Shown in pieces: positions 54,569-62,480 of a stretch of DNA of 64,000 bases (its first letter is position 1; each line of letters starts with the position of its first letter). Origin of the DNA: Roseovarius azorensis (GTDB lineage: Bacteria; Pseudomonadota; Alphaproteobacteria; Rhodobacterales; Rhodobacteraceae); contig NZ_FOAG01000011.1 in assembly GCF_900109455.1 (NCBI RefSeq), positions 1 through 64,000 on the forward strand, read 5' to 3'. Both the position numbers and the translations under genes were made by a program. A model generated the notes under the pieces. The model made no database searches. It worked only from the letters and a program-made list of their open reading frames with translations, and had not been told where the DNA came from.

Positions 54569-55653
54569 TGCCCGAGCGCGCCGCGATCCGGGCCGAGGCG
54601 GCGCGCCTGCGCGCAATATTCGAGGCGGCGGGCGCGCTGCCGGTCGAAACCTCTGTCCTGCAACCTGCCGAGGTGCTGCTTGACCTTTATGGCGAGGATA
54701 TCCGCGCGCGCGCCTATGTGACCTCGGACGCGCTGCGCGGCGAGCAGATGCTGCGCCCGGATTTCACCGTGCCGGTGGTGCAGATGCACATGGAACACGG
54801 CGCGGAACCCGCGCGCTACACCTATTCCGGCGAGGTGTTCCGCCGGCAGGAAGAGGATGCGCGCCGCGCCAATGAATACACGCAGGTGGGATTCGAGATC
54901 TTCGAGCGCGACGCGCCCGAGGCGGCGGATGCCGAGGTGTTCGCGCTGTTCTTCGACATCCTGCGCCCGCTTGGCCTGCGCGCCGCCACGGGTGACATCG
55001 GCATCCTGATGGCGGCTGTCGCCGGGCTGCGGACCTCTGACCGGCGCAAGGCGGCACTGTTGCGGCATATCTGGCGGCCCAGACGGTTTCGCGCGCTGAT
55101 CGACCGGTTTTCGGGCCGCGCGCCGATGCCGGAGGCACGCGCCGCCCTGCTGGCGACCACCGACCCGATGGCCGGGGCCGGGCCGTTCATCGGCCTGCGC
55201 GGCCCTGACGAGATTGCCGCCCGGATCACCGCGTTACGCGAGGATGCCGCACTGGGGCCGATTTCGGCCTCGGAGGTGGCGCTGATAGACGCCATTCTCG
55301 CCGTGCGCGAAACCAGCGACAACGCGCTGGAAAACCTGCGCGACATCGCCGTCGATCTGCCCGCGATCCAGCCCGCGACAGAGCGTCTGGCGCGGCGGCT
55401 CGACGAGCTTGGTGCGCGCGGCATCGACATCACGGCGCTGGATTTCGAGGCCAGCTATGGGCGCACGCAGATGGAATATTACGACGGCTTCGTCTTTGGC
55501 TTTTATGCCGCCGAGCGCCCCGACCTGCCACCCGTGGCCTCGGGCGGGCGCTATGATGCCCTGACCCGGCACCTGGGGCGCGGGCGGGAAATCCCGGCGG
55601 TCGGCGGCGTGATCCGCCCCGGTCTGGTGCTGAGCCTTGGGGGGCGCGCATGA
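54568..55653 (+). CDS. hisZ: ATP phosphoribosyltransferase regulatory subunit
   Basis: 361 residues, a catalytically inactive HisRS paralogue that forms the HisGS holoenzyme and gives histidine feedback. It shows a class II synthetase-like core: RPDFTVPVVQMHMEHG, RYTYSGEVFRRQEEDARRANEYTQVGFEIF, and ASGGRYDALTRHLGRG in the motif 3 region, without the anticodon domain. Coupled to hisS by TGATG and to hisG by ATGA. Confidence 0.95.
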   Translation: MPERAAIRAEAARLRAIFEAAGALPVETSVLQPAEVLLDLYGEDIRARAYVTSDALRGEQMLRPDFTVPVVQMHMEHGAEPARYTYSGEVFRRQEEDARRANEYTQVGFEIFERDAPEAADAEVFALFFDILRPLGLRAATGDIGILMAAVAGLRTSDRRKAALLRHIWRPRRFRALIDRFSGRAPMPEARAALLATTDPMAGAGPFIGLRGPDEIAARITALREDAALGPISASEVALIDAILAVRETSDNALENLRDIAVDLPAIQPATERLARRLDELGARGIDITALDFEASYGRTQMEYYDGFVFGFYAAERPDLPPVASGGRYDALTRHLGRGREIPAVGGVIRPGLVLSLGGRA

Positions 55654-56345
55654 CGCTGAAACTGGGCGTGCCGTCCAAGGGGCGGCTGATGGACAAGACA
55701 TTCGAGTGGTTCGGCAGGCACGGCATCACGCTGGGGCGGTCGGGATCAGAACGGGAATATGCCGGTTACGTGCAGGGCATCGACAATGTCGAGCTGATCC
55801 TGCTCTCTGCCGGAGAGATTCCGCGCGAACTGGCCGCCGGGCGCATCCATCTGGGTGTTACCGGCACGGATCTGGTGCGCGACCGGCTGGGACAATGGGA
55901 GCAACGGGTGCGGGAACTGGCGGAACTGGGCTTTGGTCAGGCCGATCTGGTGCTGGCGGTGCCGCGGGCCTGGGTCGATGTGAACTGTCTCGACGATCTC
56001 GACGCCGCGGCCGCCGCGTTTCGTGCCCGGCACGGGTTTCGCCTGCGGATCGCAACGAAATACCACCGCCTCGTGCGCGACTTCCTGCGCGAGAACGGTG
56101 TCGCGGATTATCAGCTGGTGGACAGTCAGGGCGCGACCGAGGGCACGGTCAAGTTCGAGACCGCCGAGGCGATCGCCGACATCACGTCGAGCGGCGACAC
56201 GCTGCGCGCCAACCACCTGAAGATCCTCGAGGACGGGATGATCCTGAAATCGCAGGCCACGCTCTTCAAGTCGCGGGTGGCGTCGATGGAGGCCGAGGAC
56301 CGGCGCACGCTGGAGGTGCTCAAGGCGCGGCTTGATCTGGACTGA
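55650..56345 (+). CDS. hisG: ATP phosphoribosyltransferase, short form
   Basis: 231 residues, first step of histidine synthesis. This is the short form that lacks the C-terminal regulatory domain and therefore needs HisZ. Motifs: LKLGVPSKGRLMDKTFEWF, GVTGTDLVRD, RIATKYHRLVRDFLRENG and the PRPP loop ETAEAIADITSSGDTLRAN. Overlaps hisZ by ATGA. Confidence 0.97.
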   Translation: MTLKLGVPSKGRLMDKTFEWFGRHGITLGRSGSEREYAGYVQGIDNVELILLSAGEIPRELAAGRIHLGVTGTDLVRDRLGQWEQRVRELAELGFGQADLVLAVPRAWVDVNCLDDLDAAAAAFRARHGFRLRIATKYHRLVRDFLRENGVADYQLVDSQGATEGTVKFETAEAIADITSSGDTLRANHLKILEDGMILKSQATLFKSRVASMEAEDRRTLEVLKARLDLD

Positions 56346-56361
56346 GGTCGGGATGCGAAAA

Positions 56362-56383
56362 CGGGCGGCCCGCAGGCCGCCCG
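56362..56383 (-). terminator. Rho-independent terminator after the first outer-membrane protein gene
   Basis: Stem CGGGCGGC/GCCGCCCG with a 6-nt loop, followed on the minus strand by TTTTCGC. It lies between hisG (plus) and the outer-membrane protein gene (minus) and probably serves the latter. Confidence 0.65.
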
Positions 56384-56405
56384 CCATTCGGTCATGTCAC
56401 GCGGA

Positions 56406-56999
56406 TCAGAAGCGGAAGGCCGCGCGCGCCTGAAGCGTGGTGGCATCCACATCGGCGCCCGTGCTTCCGAAGTTGTCGAACTGGTGATACAGCAATTCGC
56501 CACCCAGCGAGATATTCTGCGTCACCATATGCTCATAACCGCCGCCGATGAAATAGCCGCTGTCATCGCCCAGCACATCGGTGTCGGCCCAGGCATAGCC
56601 GCCGGTCCCATAGAGCAGGCCGTTGCCGATCTTGTAGCCGCCGCGCAGCTTGGCGCGGAACACTTCTTCCAGGCTGCCTGCGCCGCTGAGATTGATATCG
56701 GCAAAGTCATAGTCGATGCCGGCACCAATCACCCAGTTGTTGCCCAGATCATAGTCATAGCCCAGGATAAGACCGCCGATGATGTCATCGCCGTCGACTC
56801 CCGGAGTATCGGTATCAACCCAGCCATAGCCAAGCTGACCACCGGCGTAAAAGCCGGTCCAGTTGGGCGTCGCCGGGGCCGGCGGGGCGACCGGGGTCGC
56901 GATCACCGGCTCTGGCGCCGGTTCGGAAATGTTGCCGGCAAGGGCCGGAGCCGCAAAAAACGCCGTTGCCGCGATAAGTGCTGTCGTTGTTTTCAACAT
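56406..56999 (-). CDS. Small outer-membrane beta-barrel protein 1
   Basis: 197 residues with a signal peptide (MLKTTTALIAATAFFAAPALA). After a proline-rich stretch comes WTGFYAGGQLGYGW and a series of alternating-hydrophobicity strands ending in the terminal aromatic RAAFRF, the outer-membrane insertion signal. Matches the OmpA-like/Omp25-31 beta-barrel family. Paralogue of the next gene, with the shared order GLLYGtgGYAwADT, YFIGGGYEhMv and GGELLYHqFDNF. Confidence 0.87.
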   Translation of the reverse strand: MLKTTTALIAATAFFAAPALAGNISEPAPEPVIATPVAPPAPATPNWTGFYAGGQLGYGWVDTDTPGVDGDDIIGGLILGYDYDLGNNWVIGAGIDYDFADINLSGAGSLEEVFRAKLRGGYKIGNGLLYGTGGYAWADTDVLGDDSGYFIGGGYEHMVTQNISLGGELLYHQFDNFGSTGADVDATTLQARAAFRF

Positions 57000-57669
57000 G
57001 TTTTGTCCTTTCGTCTTGGTTCGCGCCCCGGGCCCGAGGTAAGGGGGGAGGAAGGGCCCGGGGCGCACGGTCTGTGCCGTTGGGGGGGATATTGGTGCGA
57101 AAGCACGAGTCGACAAGGGCTGGAATACGCTATGGCGATCACGGCCCGGTGAATCGCAGGATTGCGCTGATAAAGCGGCGGCCCCCGGCGGAATTCCGCA
57201 ACTTGCTGTGGTATCGCTGCAACCAGATGGGGAAAACCGGAAGTCGCCTCTTGAACGAGATGCGGGCGGGCGCGCCGGGACAGGTCCGTTTGGGGCCGCT
57301 GGCAAGGGTCGGGGCCAAGGGATCCGGGCGGGCGTCATTGGACGATTCATGACCCGGGAGGAAACAGGCAGAATTCAGGCCGTGAACCTCTGACGCACCG
57401 GCCCCCTGACGGAAACGGCGGGGACATCGTGACCGCCCCCGGATGACATGTCATATATGACATGTCATAGCAGGCTGGTGGCGGAGAGCAGAACCCACAC
57501 GGTCCGGACAGGAGTCGCTGGACGGCTCAGAGTCCATGTCCGAACAGGCAGAGCCCAGGCAACGGGCTATCGGCGCACCAGCCCCCTGCTTGCGACAGCA
57601 GGGCGCTTGTTACCGATCCCGGGTGGGCGCGCCGGGGGCACGTCCGCCTTTGATCCCGCTCGCCCCTCC
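57000..57669. other. 670-bp intergenic region between the two outer-membrane protein genes
   Basis: No supportable gene. It contains the promoter region of protein 1, the second copy of the 26-bp palindrome (57443-57468), and imperfect repeated blocks, e.g. GGGCGCGCCGGG near 57266 and 57624, and GCACCGGCCCCCTG / GCACCAGCCCCCTG near 57396 and 57576, suggesting local duplication. Confidence 0.6.
57443..57468. promoter_or_regulatory. 26-bp perfect palindrome, copy 2
   Basis: Identical to 11927-11952: AT, TGACATGTCA, TATA, TGACATGTCA, AT. Lies about 440 bp upstream of outer-membrane protein 1 and 200 bp beyond the stop of protein 2. Likely a regulator binding site or the conserved heart of a repeat. 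Confidence 0.6.
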
Positions 57670-58293
57670 TCAGAAACGAAAGGTGGCGCGGATCTGGATC
57701 GTGGTGGCCTCGATATCGTTGCCGGTACCGTTGAAATTGTCGAACTCGTGATAGAGCACCTCGCCGCCCACCGAAAACTGGCGGCTGATCATGTATTCAT
57801 AGCCGCCGCCGATGAACCAGCCATCGTCATCGCCGGCGTTGCTGGTATCGGCATTGGCATAGCCGGCGGCACCGTAGAGCAGGCCATTGCCGATCTTTGG
57901 CCCGCCACGGATCTTGAGGCGGAAAATCTCCTCGACCGAGGTGGTCGGGCCCGCGTCGATATCGGCAAAGTCGTAGTCGAGCGCGCCGCCAAGCACCCAG
58001 CGGCCGAAATCATGGTCATAGCCAAGGGTGATGCCGCCGATGAAACCCTCATCGCTGCTGGAAAACGTGGGATCGACAATGCCCACACCCAGCTGTCCGC
58101 CGATGTAAAAGCCGGTCCAGTCGGCGAAGCCGCCCAGCGGCGCGCGGTTTTGCGTCGAAAGCCGCGCCTCGGGCGCGTCGGCAGGGGCGTCGAATGTGAT
58201 CAGCGTGGGGTTTTGAAATGCAGTTTGCGTTGTCTCGGCCATCGCCGGGGCGGCCACGGCGACAGCGGCCAGGATCGGAAAAAATGCGCGCAT
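57670..58293 (-). CDS. Small outer-membrane beta-barrel protein 2
   Basis: 207 residues with signal peptide MRAFFPILAAVAVAAPAMAE. The mature part has WTGFYIGGQLGVGI, ALDYDFADIDAG, GGGYEYMISRQFSVGGEVLYHEFDNF and the terminal RATFRF. Same family as protein 1 and obviously its paralogue. A GAAAGGACC ribosome-binding site precedes the ATG. Presumably a structural or porin-like barrel, substrate unknown. Confidence 0.87.
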   Translation of the reverse strand: MRAFFPILAAVAVAAPAMAETTQTAFQNPTLITFDAPADAPEARLSTQNRAPLGGFADWTGFYIGGQLGVGIVDPTFSSSDEGFIGGITLGYDHDFGRWVLGGALDYDFADIDAGPTTSVEEIFRLKIRGGPKIGNGLLYGAAGYANADTSNAGDDDGWFIGGGYEYMISRQFSVGGEVLYHEFDNFNGTGNDIEATTIQIRATFRF

Positions 58294-58405
58294 CGGTCTG
58301 GTCCTTTCGGGTGATCGGTCTCTGGAACAAGGATCGGCCCCTGGGGCGTTGCGTTCAAGAAACGATGCCATCGCGCAGGATCAAGAGCGGGTGAGAGCCG
58401 CGTGT

Positions 58406-58831
58406 TCAGAGCACGCCGATATCGGCCAGCGCCGCCGACAGCGCGGGCGGCAGGTGGTCGTCGCTGGCGCGCGCGGTCCCGAGATCGGGCGGCGCGTCGC
58501 GCTCCGCAAGATAGCGCCAGCCCTGGAACGGGCGCTTCGGGGCGGTGGCCGTGCGAATCAGACCGGGCTCCAGCACGATGGCGCAGCGGCGGATGCCGTC
58601 GCTGCCCGTCACCTCGTCCAGCCGCAGGACGCGCTGGCGGCATTGCACGAGGCCCTGAATGACCCAGTAGATAGAGCCGCCCGCCAGCAATTCGGCCTCG
58701 CGCCGGGGCCACATACGGGTCACATGACGCGGCAGACCGTCGGGCCCCTGTGCCCGCGCATCCTTGTGCCATGCCTCCAGATCCTCGACCGAGGTGGTGC
58801 CGACGCTCAGCTTGATCATGTGCAAGGTCAC
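58406..58831 (-). CDS. DUF1489 family protein
   Basis: 141 residues from a GTG, giving MTLHMIKLSVGTTSVEDLEAW, which lines up with the DUF1489 start; GGGGAG lies 10 bases upstream. Other features: MWPRREAELLAGGSIYWVIQGLVQCRQRVLRL and a C-terminal PFQGWRYLAERDAPPDL. Conserved in alphaproteobacteria, function unknown. The neighbouring palindrome and tRNA-like gene lie just upstream of it. Confidence 0.82.
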   Translation of the reverse strand: MTLHMIKLSVGTTSVEDLEAWHKDARAQGPDGLPRHVTRMWPRREAELLAGGSIYWVIQGLVQCRQRVLRLDEVTGSDGIRRCAIVLEPGLIRTATAPKRPFQGWRYLAERDAPPDLGTARASDDHLPPALSAALADIGVL

Positions 58832-58895
58832 TGCAAAGAATCTCCCCATCGGGCAGATAGGGTAGTGGAAATGCTGGCGACTTCAAGTTATTGTG

Positions 58896-58927
58896 GTTGT
58901 CCGACCGATACGTGTCGGTCGGACAAC
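58896..58927. repeat. Perfect 13-bp inverted repeat upstream of the tRNA-like gene
   Basis: GTTGTCCGACCGA (58896-58908) and TCGGTCGGACAAC (58915-58927) with a 6-nt loop TACGTG. It sits 3 bp before the tRNA-like sequence and 64 bp upstream of the DUF1489 start. It could be a terminator for a small transcript, an operator, or the end of a mobile element. No T-tract is present. Confidence 0.6.
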
Positions 58928-58930
58928 TAG

Positions 58931-59035
58931 CGTCGCGTAGCTCAATGGATAGAGCACCTTGCGAAAGGAGTGGTTGCCGCCACCCTTTCATCTTAATGCG
59001 AGGAGGCTGCGGGTTCAACTCCCGCCGCGACGCCA
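58931..59035 (+). tRNA. tRNA-like gene with a 27-nt hairpin in the anticodon loop
   Basis: Acceptor CGTCGCG/CGCGACG (7 bp), T8-A9, D arm GCTC-AATGGATA-GAGC, T arm GCGGG-TTCAACT-CCCGC and a 5-nt variable region AGGCT are all canonical. The anticodon stem CCTTG/CGAGG is also formed. The loop, 37 nt, contains a hairpin (58963-58989: GAAAGG-A-GTGG, loop TTGCCG, CCAC-CCTTTC) followed by ATCTTAATG. If the hairpin is ignored, U33-CTT-AA would give a Lys-like anticodon, but the identity is uncertain. CCA directly follows the acceptor without a separate discriminator. It may be an inactive or processed tRNA. Confidence 0.5.
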
Positions 59036-59056
59036 GTTTTACTTTGGAGACGCGCC

Positions 59057-61351
59057 ATGACCCGTTTTGCTGCCCCGATCGCCGAACAGATCTGGAACAT
59101 GAAATACCGGCTCAAGGACGGGAACGGCGCTGCGCTCGATGCCAGCGTCGAGGACACATGGCGCCGGATCGCCCGCGCGCTGGCGGCGGTCGAGGCCGAA
59201 CCCGAGGTCTGGGAAGATCGATTCTACGAGGCGCTGGAGGATTTCCGGTTCCTGCCCGCCGGACGGATCACCGCGGGCGCGGGCACCGGGCGCAAGGTCA
59301 CGCTGTTCAACTGCTTTGTCATGGGCACCGTGCCCGATGACATGGGCGGGATTTTCGACAACCTGCGCGAAGCGGCGCTGACCATGCAGCAGGGCGGCGG
59401 GATCGGTTACGATTTCAGCACGATCCGGCCCAAGGGGGCGGTGGTCAAGGGCGTCTCTGCCGATGCCAGCGGACCACTCAGTTTCATGGATGTCTGGGAC
59501 GCGATGTGCCGCACGATCATGTCGGCGGGCAGCAGGCGCGGCGCGATGATGGCGACGATGCGCTGCGATCACCCGGATATCGAGGCATTCATCGCCGCCA
59601 AGTCCGACCCCGCGCGCCTGCGGATGTTCAATCTCAGCGTGCTGGTCACCGATGCCTTCATGGCGGCGGTCAAGGCGGACGGATCCTGGGATCTGGTGTT
59701 CGACGGCAAGGTCTACCACACGGTGCAGGCGCGCGACCTGTGGAACCGGATCATGCAGGCCACCTATGAATACGCCGAACCGGGGGTGATCTTCATCGAC
59801 CGGATCAACGCGGCCAACAACCTGAATTATATAGAAAAAATATCCGCTACGAATCCTTGCGGCGAACAGCCTCTGCCGCCCTACGGGGCGTGCCTGCTGG
59901 GGTCGATCAACCTTGCGCGGCTGGTCAGGGATCCGTTCGGCAAGGATGCGGGCATCGACGACGCGGAACTGGCAAGGCTGGTGGCGCTGGCGGTGCGGAT
60001 GATGGACAATGTCGTGGACGCCAGCGGCTTTCCCCTGCCCGCGCAGGCCGCCGAGGCGCAGGCCAAGCGGCGGATCGGGCTGGGGGTAACGGGGCTGGCG
60101 GATGCGCTCCTGATGTGCGGGCTGCGCTATGGCTCGGATGCGGCCGCGCAACGAACCGGGGACTGGCTGCATGCCATCGCGCGCGCGGCCTATCTGGCAA
60201 GCGTCGATCTGGCGCGGGAAAAGGGGGCCTTTCCACTCTTTGACCGCGACGCATTTCTGGCCAGCGGCACGATGCAGGCGATGGACGAGGACGTGCGCGC
60301 CGCCGTGGCCGAACACGGCATCCGCAACGCGCTGCTGACCTCGATCGCGCCCACCGGCACGATCAGCCTCTATGCCGGAAACGTGTCCTCGGGGATCGAG
60401 CCGGTCTTTGCCTACAGCTACACCCGCAAGGTGCTTCAGCCGGACGGCAGCCGCACCGAGGAAGAGGTGGTGGATTATGCGGTACAGATGTGGCGCGAAA
60501 GGATGGGCGATGCCCCCCTGCCCGACCATTTCGTCAACGCCCAGACGCTGCCGCCGCAGGATCATGTGCGCATGCAGGCCGCGGCGCAGAAATGGGTGGA
60601 CAGCAGCATCTCCAAGACGATCAACTGCCCCGCCGACATTTCGTTCGAGGCGTTCAAGGATGTCTACATGCAGGCCTGGGATCTGGGCTGCAAGGGCTGC
60701 ACGACCTATCGGCCCAACGATGTCACCGGATCAGTGCTGAGCGTCAGCGAGAAAAGCGACAGGGCCCCCGGCGAGGCGCCGGATCAGGTCCGGGGCGATT
60801 TTCCCGCCGAGGGCGGCGAAGTCGTCTACATGTCCGAACCGCTGGACCGCCCGACAGAGCTGGAAGGGGCGACCTACAAGCTGAAATGGCCCGACAGCAA
60901 CCATGCGATCTATGTCACGGTGAACGATATCGTGCTGAACGGGCGCAGGCGGCCCTTCGAGGTGTTCATCAACTCGAAGAACATGGAGCATTACGCCTGG
61001 ACCGTGGCGCTGACGCGGATGATCTCGGCGGTGTTCCGGCGCGGTGGCGATGTGAGTTTCGTGGTCGAGGAGCTGAAGGCAGTATTCGACCCGCGCGGCG
61101 GTGCCTGGATGGGGGGCAAGTACATCCCCTCGATCCTTGCCGCGATCGGCGGGGTGCTGGAGCAGCACATGGTCCAGATCGGATTTCTCGAAGGCGAGGG
61201 GATGGGCCTCAAGGCGGACCCGCAGGCACAGGTGGTGGGGCTGGAAAACGGCCGCCGCGGCCCCGCCTGCCCGGCCTGCGGCAGCTATGACATGCGGATG
61301 ATCGAGGGCTGCATGACCTGCGGCAGTTGCGGACACAGCAAATGCGCGTAG
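59057..61351 (+). CDS. nrdJ: Adenosylcobalamin-dependent (class II) ribonucleotide reductase
   Basis: 764 residues. Makes deoxyribonucleotides with or without oxygen, using B12. Radical-barrel features: FLPAGRITAGAGTGRKVTLFNCFVMG, QQGGGIGYDFSTIRPKGA, active-site NPCGEQPLPPYGACLLGSIN, and TSIAPTGTISLYAGNVSSGIEP. The C-terminal zinc region is CPACGSYD...CMTCGSCGHSKC, ending in the redox cysteines. Residues about 567-581 (APGEAPDQVRGDFP) stem from an inserted repeat. RBS TTGGAG. No NrdAB in the window. Confidence 0.96.
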   Translation: MTRFAAPIAEQIWNMKYRLKDGNGAALDASVEDTWRRIARALAAVEAEPEVWEDRFYEALEDFRFLPAGRITAGAGTGRKVTLFNCFVMGTVPDDMGGIFDNLREAALTMQQGGGIGYDFSTIRPKGAVVKGVSADASGPLSFMDVWDAMCRTIMSAGSRRGAMMATMRCDHPDIEAFIAAKSDPARLRMFNLSVLVTDAFMAAVKADGSWDLVFDGKVYHTVQARDLWNRIMQATYEYAEPGVIFIDRINAANNLNYIEKISATNPCGEQPLPPYGACLLGSINLARLVRDPFGKDAGIDDAELARLVALAVRMMDNVVDASGFPLPAQAAEAQAKRRIGLGVTGLADALLMCGLRYGSDAAAQRTGDWLHAIARAAYLASVDLAREKGAFPLFDRDAFLASGTMQAMDEDVRAAVAEHGIRNALLTSIAPTGTISLYAGNVSSGIEPVFAYSYTRKVLQPDGSRTEEEVVDYAVQMWRERMGDAPLPDHFVNAQTLPPQDHVRMQAAAQKWVDSSISKTINCPADISFEAFKDVYMQAWDLGCKGCTTYRPNDVTGSVLSVSEKSDRAPGEAPDQVRGDFPAEGGEVVYMSEPLDRPTELEGATYKLKWPDSNHAIYVTVNDIVLNGRRRPFEVFINSKNMEHYAWTVALTRMISAVFRRGGDVSFVVEELKAVFDPRGGAWMGGKYIPSILAAIGGVLEQHMVQIGFLEGEGMGLKADPQAQVVGLENGRRGPACPACGSYDMRMIEGCMTCGSCGHSKCA
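60755..60798 (+). repeat. CCGGATCAGGTCCGGGG repeat in frame inside nrdJ
   Basis: GGGCCCCCGGCGAGGCGCCGG and the following CCGGATCAGGTCCGGGGC show imperfect dyad symmetry. The latter 18 bases match the intergenic copy at 21018-21036. In nrdJ the stretch encodes RAPGEAPDQVRGDF, placed between the catalytic barrel and the C-terminal region, where insertion is tolerated. Confidence 0.65.
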
Positions 61352-61481
61352 GCGCTCCGGTTTGCCACTGACGCAGGCAGGGTCTCAGGGCCTGCTGCAC
61401 CGGACCGGGATCGCCCGATGCGCCAGAGCCTGACGCGCTTTGCGCTTGGCGTGCTGTGGGCGAACGGATAGCCTGCGCGCC

Positions 61482-62480
61482 ATGCGCGATATAAACCTCA
61501 AGGCCACAGAATATTTCGAATCCGTCGCCCGTCTTGGCACCGTGACCAAGGCGGCGGCGGAATTGGGCGTGTCGCCATCCGCGGTGAGCCAGCAGATCAA
61601 GATTCTGGAGAATCAGTTCGGCGTTCGGCTTTTCCGCCGCGAAAAGCGGCGGCTCGTGCTGACGCTGGATGGCGACCGCCTGTTTCAGACCACGACGCAG
61701 GCCTTTGGCGCGATCCGCAACGCCCGGAGCGCCATCGGGCGCCAGCGTCACACCCGGAGCCTGACGGTGCGCGTCAGCCCGACATTCGGGGTGCGCTGGC
61801 TCGGCCCCCGGATCGCGGGATTTGCCAATGACAATCCCGACTGGAACATCCGCATCGACGCGACCCCGGATTTTTCCGCCTTCGAGACCGAGGCGGTCGA
61901 TTGCGATCTGCGCTATGGTCCGGGCGGATGGGCCGGGCTGACGGTGGAGCCGGTGATGCAGGATCTGGTGCTGCCGTTGTGCAGCCCCGAGTATCGGACG
62001 CGGATGCGCGACGCCGCGCCCGATCTGGCCGGACGGCTGTCACAGGCGCGGCTGATTGACAGCGCCAAGGCGCTGCTGCGCTGGGATGTGTGGCTGGCCG
62101 CCAACCGGGTAGAGTTGAACGGCCTCAGCTATCCGTTCCGGTTCGATCGTTCGTCGATGTCCATCGAGATGGCCAAGCAGGGCGGCGGTGTGGCGCTCGA
62201 CAATGCCGCGCTCTGTCTTCCGGAACTGCGGCGCGGAGAGCTGGTGCCCTTCGTCCCCGAGGTGCCGGTGCTGACGCTGGCCGCCTATTGGTTCGTCTGC
62301 CCGCCCCGGCATCTCAACCGGCGGATCGTGAACCGGTTTTCCGGCTGGATCATCGACGCGGCAAGTAGAAGCGAGGCCGAGACGCGCGATTTCCTGGCCG
62401 GGCTGGGATGCGGTTTTCGCGATATGACCGCGCCCGAGGCGAACACCCCGGAGGCAGTGGTCCCGGGCATCAGTGAATGA
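61482..62480 (+). CDS. LysR-family transcriptional regulator (GcvA-like)
   Basis: 332 residues. N-terminal winged helix: FESVARLGTVTKAAAELGVSPSAVSQQIKILENQFGVRLFRREKRRL. The effector domain shows VRVSPTFGVRWLGPRIAGF and DCDLRYGPGGW, typical of the GcvA/AmpR-like subgroup. The start at 61482 (MRDINLKATEY) is the ATG closest to the helix. It converges with, and overlaps by 11 bp, the SDR gene. Target genes unknown; the SDR-transketolase operon is a candidate. Confidence 0.88.
   Translation: MRDINLKATEYFESVARLGTVTKAAAELGVSPSAVSQQIKILENQFGVRLFRREKRRLVLTLDGDRLFQTTTQAFGAIRNARSAIGRQRHTRSLTVRVSPTFGVRWLGPRIAGFANDNPDWNIRIDATPDFSAFETEAVDCDLRYGPGGWAGLTVEPVMQDLVLPLCSPEYRTRMRDAAPDLAGRLSQARLIDSAKALLRWDVWLAANRVELNGLSYPFRFDRSSMSIEMAKQGGGVALDNAALCLPELRRGELVPFVPEVPVLTLAAYWFVCPPRHLNRRIVNRFSGWIIDAASRSEAETRDFLAGLGCGFRDMTAPEANTPEAVVPGISE

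Noticed and set aside
57448..58314. A 288-codon plus-strand frame overlapping outer-membrane protein 2
   Set aside because: Antisense to a gene with a signal peptide, beta strands and terminal Phe. The plus frame has no site or family.
58931..59035. Reading the tRNA-like gene as selenocysteine tRNA or as one with a group I intron
   Set aside because: The D stem is 4 bp and the extra hairpin precedes rather than follows the anticodon, so it is not selC. An insert of about 30 nt is far too short for a group I intron.
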